20,161 nucleotides of DNA from Goniomonas avonlea. Its lineage: Eukaryota; Cryptophyceae; Goniomonadida; Goniomonadaceae. Below, piece by piece: positions 18,415 to 20,161 of the stretch (within the stretch, counting starts at the first letter, position 1; each line of letters opens with the position of its first letter). Below the pieces are notes generated by a model. That model ran no database searches. It was given only the letters and a program-made list of their open reading frames with translations, and was not told the origin of the DNA. The DNA lies in contig QUTJ01031801.1 of the NCBI GenBank assembly GCA_003573635.1, forward strand, positions 1-20,161. Direction: 5' to 3'. The position numbers were made by a program, and so were the translations under genes.

Positions 18415-20161
18415 ATGCCTCGCGAGCCTTCAGTGGTTGGTGATGACGACGACGAGCCTGAACCCGGCCAGAATTTTGCTGGGATTTCTTTGTCTGAGTT
18501 GAGCAATGCAGCTTTCGAAACTCTTTACTTCTTGCAGAAAAACGAGGTGTGTCTGTGGCCATGGCATTCACGGCAGCTGTCGTAACCGACTTGAGCAGTC
18601 GTACAAGAAAATCTACATTGCGTCGAAACTGGCGGCCTGCCTATTTGTGATTCAACTCTGCCTCGGAAATGTTTTCACTCCCCGAAACCTCGTCGGTGAG
18701 CACCGTCTTTGGGCTCCAACTTTCCTTTTTCCGCTCAGATTCGTGACTCGTCACGAGAGAGCTAATGGCACACTGCAGAGGTTTCAGAGTTCGCTCGGAT
18801 ATTTTCACTTCCTGCTCCAGATTTGCCCCTTGAAAGTTTTTATTTCGCCTATTCCATCGCAGCTGCGCTGGTGAGCTCATCCCACACAAACCATTTGTAC
18901 TCCCGCCAAAATGGAAGTAACCAAAACGCAGGTTGTTGCCACAGTAGCATCAATGTGCTTCGTGACGTATTCCCTGGCGAAAGGGTCTTTGTCTCGCCAT
19001 TGGCCTGCTCGATTGCTTCGCTTCCTGCTCGGCATCATCCAGACGTTCTCCGATCCGCTTGCACCGGTCCTCCTGGCGTTTCTGGATTGTCGGTGAGCGC
19101 AACAATGGTGTCATCATCAAGCAGACAGTTGATGTTTCTTGCAGATATTTTGATGTTGGTGACGAGCCTCCGTTTGGGAAAAACTACAACTGGGACGTGA
19201 CCTGTGGCTCCGGAGCCGTCCACATTTCGCTGTTTGCCCTCTCCATCGCTCTCATTATCTTCTTTGCAGTGAGCGCATGCAACTCCCCGAAAACGCAGCA
19301 CTCACCTTGATTGCTTGCAGATCAGTTTGATGTACTCTACGATTATGCACGTCAACGATCCTGGCTCATACAACCTGCTAGCTCGCGCTCACTCAAGGCT
19401 GGATATCCTACAGCAAGGGCTCAACTTGTGTCTCACAACCGCATTCTTGGTCTTCCGAGAGTTCCCTGGCTTACTTGCGTTCCTCTTCACTTCATTTCAG
19501 GTTGGTTTCGGTTGTTACGGCTTCAGAATCTTGCGCTGATTGTATCAGAATAATAATTCTCCCAGGTTGTGCTGCTTGTGATGTTCCTCATCTTCCAGCC
19601 ATACTATCACGGTTTCATGAACGACCTCACTGTTGGATTGCTGGGCACCACCCTTTGGACTGGGATCGTTTTCAGTGTTGCTGTTGGAACGGGCAATTAC
19701 CGATCTGAGGTCAGTATCGAACGTCCCTTCGACAGTCCCTTACCGACCATGATTGAATACAGCCGCTCGGATTGCTCTTCCTCGTTGGCCTCCTTCCTGC
19801 GTCCGCCTTGGCATGGGTCGCATCGAGGTTGTTCCGACAATGGCTGCTGAGGTCCACCCTTGCCGAGTTTGCTCAGTACCCCGATGTTGAGTCAGTACCG
19901 GTGAGCCGTGAGCCGTGAGGCGTGAACAGTTGGTGCATTGGCCTCGCGGGTTGTTGCTTGGCGTGGTGGGCTGTGACTCGGTTTCAACGGATCAACTTCG
20001 CTCAAGGTTCCAGCACCAAAGTCAACCAACTGTTTCGCAGACTATTGACGACGAAGAGGTCTTCCCTATGATTGCTCGCGTGTACGACCCTAACCGGAGC
20101 TCCTGGTTCCCAAAGGCGCTGAAGGGTACTTTGGTCGAAGTTCAAACCCGGTTCCTGCAGG
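18415..20161 (+). CDS. Multi-span membrane protein, TmcB/TmcC-like, partial at the window end
   Basis: Nine exons join in frame: 18415-18546, 18599-18695, 18821-18870, 18932-19092, 19145-19268, 19321-19500, 19566-19709, 19763-19900, 20041 to the edge; about 382 aa so far. An acidic N-terminus (GDDDDEPEPG) is followed by FETLYFLQKNE and about eight hydrophobic segments, including KLAACLFVIQLCLGNVF, FAYSIAAALVVATVAS, VHISLFALSIALIIFFA, VVLLVMFLIFQPYYHGFMN and LGLLFLVGLLPASALAW. QPYYHGFMNDLTVGLLGTTL and the later VEVQTRFLQ recall TmcB/TmcC ('tiny macrocysts') proteins of amoebae, ciliates and other protists, large sensory-type membrane proteins. That assignment is by memory of the pattern and is moderate. 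ATG 18415 is the simplest start. An alternative first exon from ATG 18239, spliced from about 18282 into the CCTTCAG acceptor ending at 18431, would also keep the frame. Confidence 0.7.

Noticed and set aside
18697-18760. Earlier acceptor (CGCTCAG at about 18740) for the third exon of the membrane protein gene
   Set aside because: It leads at once to stop codons in the required frame. The acceptor ending at 18820 gives DLPLESFYFAYSIAAAL and stays open.

Overview
The window is nuclear DNA of a microbial eukaryote. Its protein-coding genes are cut by many short GT-AG introns (about 44-380 bases, one of about 750) with donors mostly of the type GTGAGN or GTGNGN. Base composition is near even, and both introns and intergenic DNA are full of (CT)n/(AG)n tracts and short tandem repeats. 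HPP-family membrane proteins, a complete MoaA and an SSRP1 that carries HMG boxes fit an intron-rich alga or another free-living protist. A cryptophyte-like genome would fit, but the sequence does not settle the lineage. No rRNA, tRNA, CRISPR array or virus-like element was recognised.

Layout, left to right. (1) 229-1752, minus: a Cys-rich HPP-family membrane protein in 3 exons. (2) About 1.75-3.2 kb: repeat-rich intergenic DNA with a palindrome cluster next to a TATA-like box. (3) 3236-4134, plus: a single-repeat Myb/SANT protein with a Gln-Pro-Tyr repeat domain. (4) 4295-10215, minus: SSRP1, the HMG subunit of the histone chaperone FACT, in 23 exons that I could join in frame from ATG to stop, with three HMG boxes where one is usual. 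(5) 10434-11774, plus: a secreted, Lys-rich, SSKK-repeat protein in 4 exons. (6) 12805-14095, plus: a second HPP gene, an inverted paralogue of the first. (7) About 14.1-15.3 kb: tandem-repeat intergenic DNA. (8) 15279-17549, minus: MoaA/Cnx2 in 7 exons with both Fe-S clusters and the C-terminal Gly-Gly. (9) From about 18.24 or 18.42 kb, plus, to the window edge: a multi-membrane-span protein in at least 9 exons, probably TmcB/TmcC-like, running off the right end.

Exon joins were made by eye. Each was required to keep the frame, to use GT-AG and to restore family-typical sequence. Functional links between neighbours are few. FACT and the Myb protein are both nuclear. HPP proteins (nitrite/anion transport in plants) and MoaA (molybdenum cofactor for nitrate reductase) could both serve nitrate use.

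The main points for a second look are: the three-box SSRP1, whose exon similarities suggest unequal exchange through the intron inside the HMG box; the two HPP paralogues, whose middle exon is nearly identical while flanking exons and introns have diverged (gene conversion); the unusual 13-Cys N-terminal domain on both HPP proteins; a 28-base element shared by their 3' regions; the silaffin-like secreted Lys-rich protein; and a short dispersed repeat with a CT tail.
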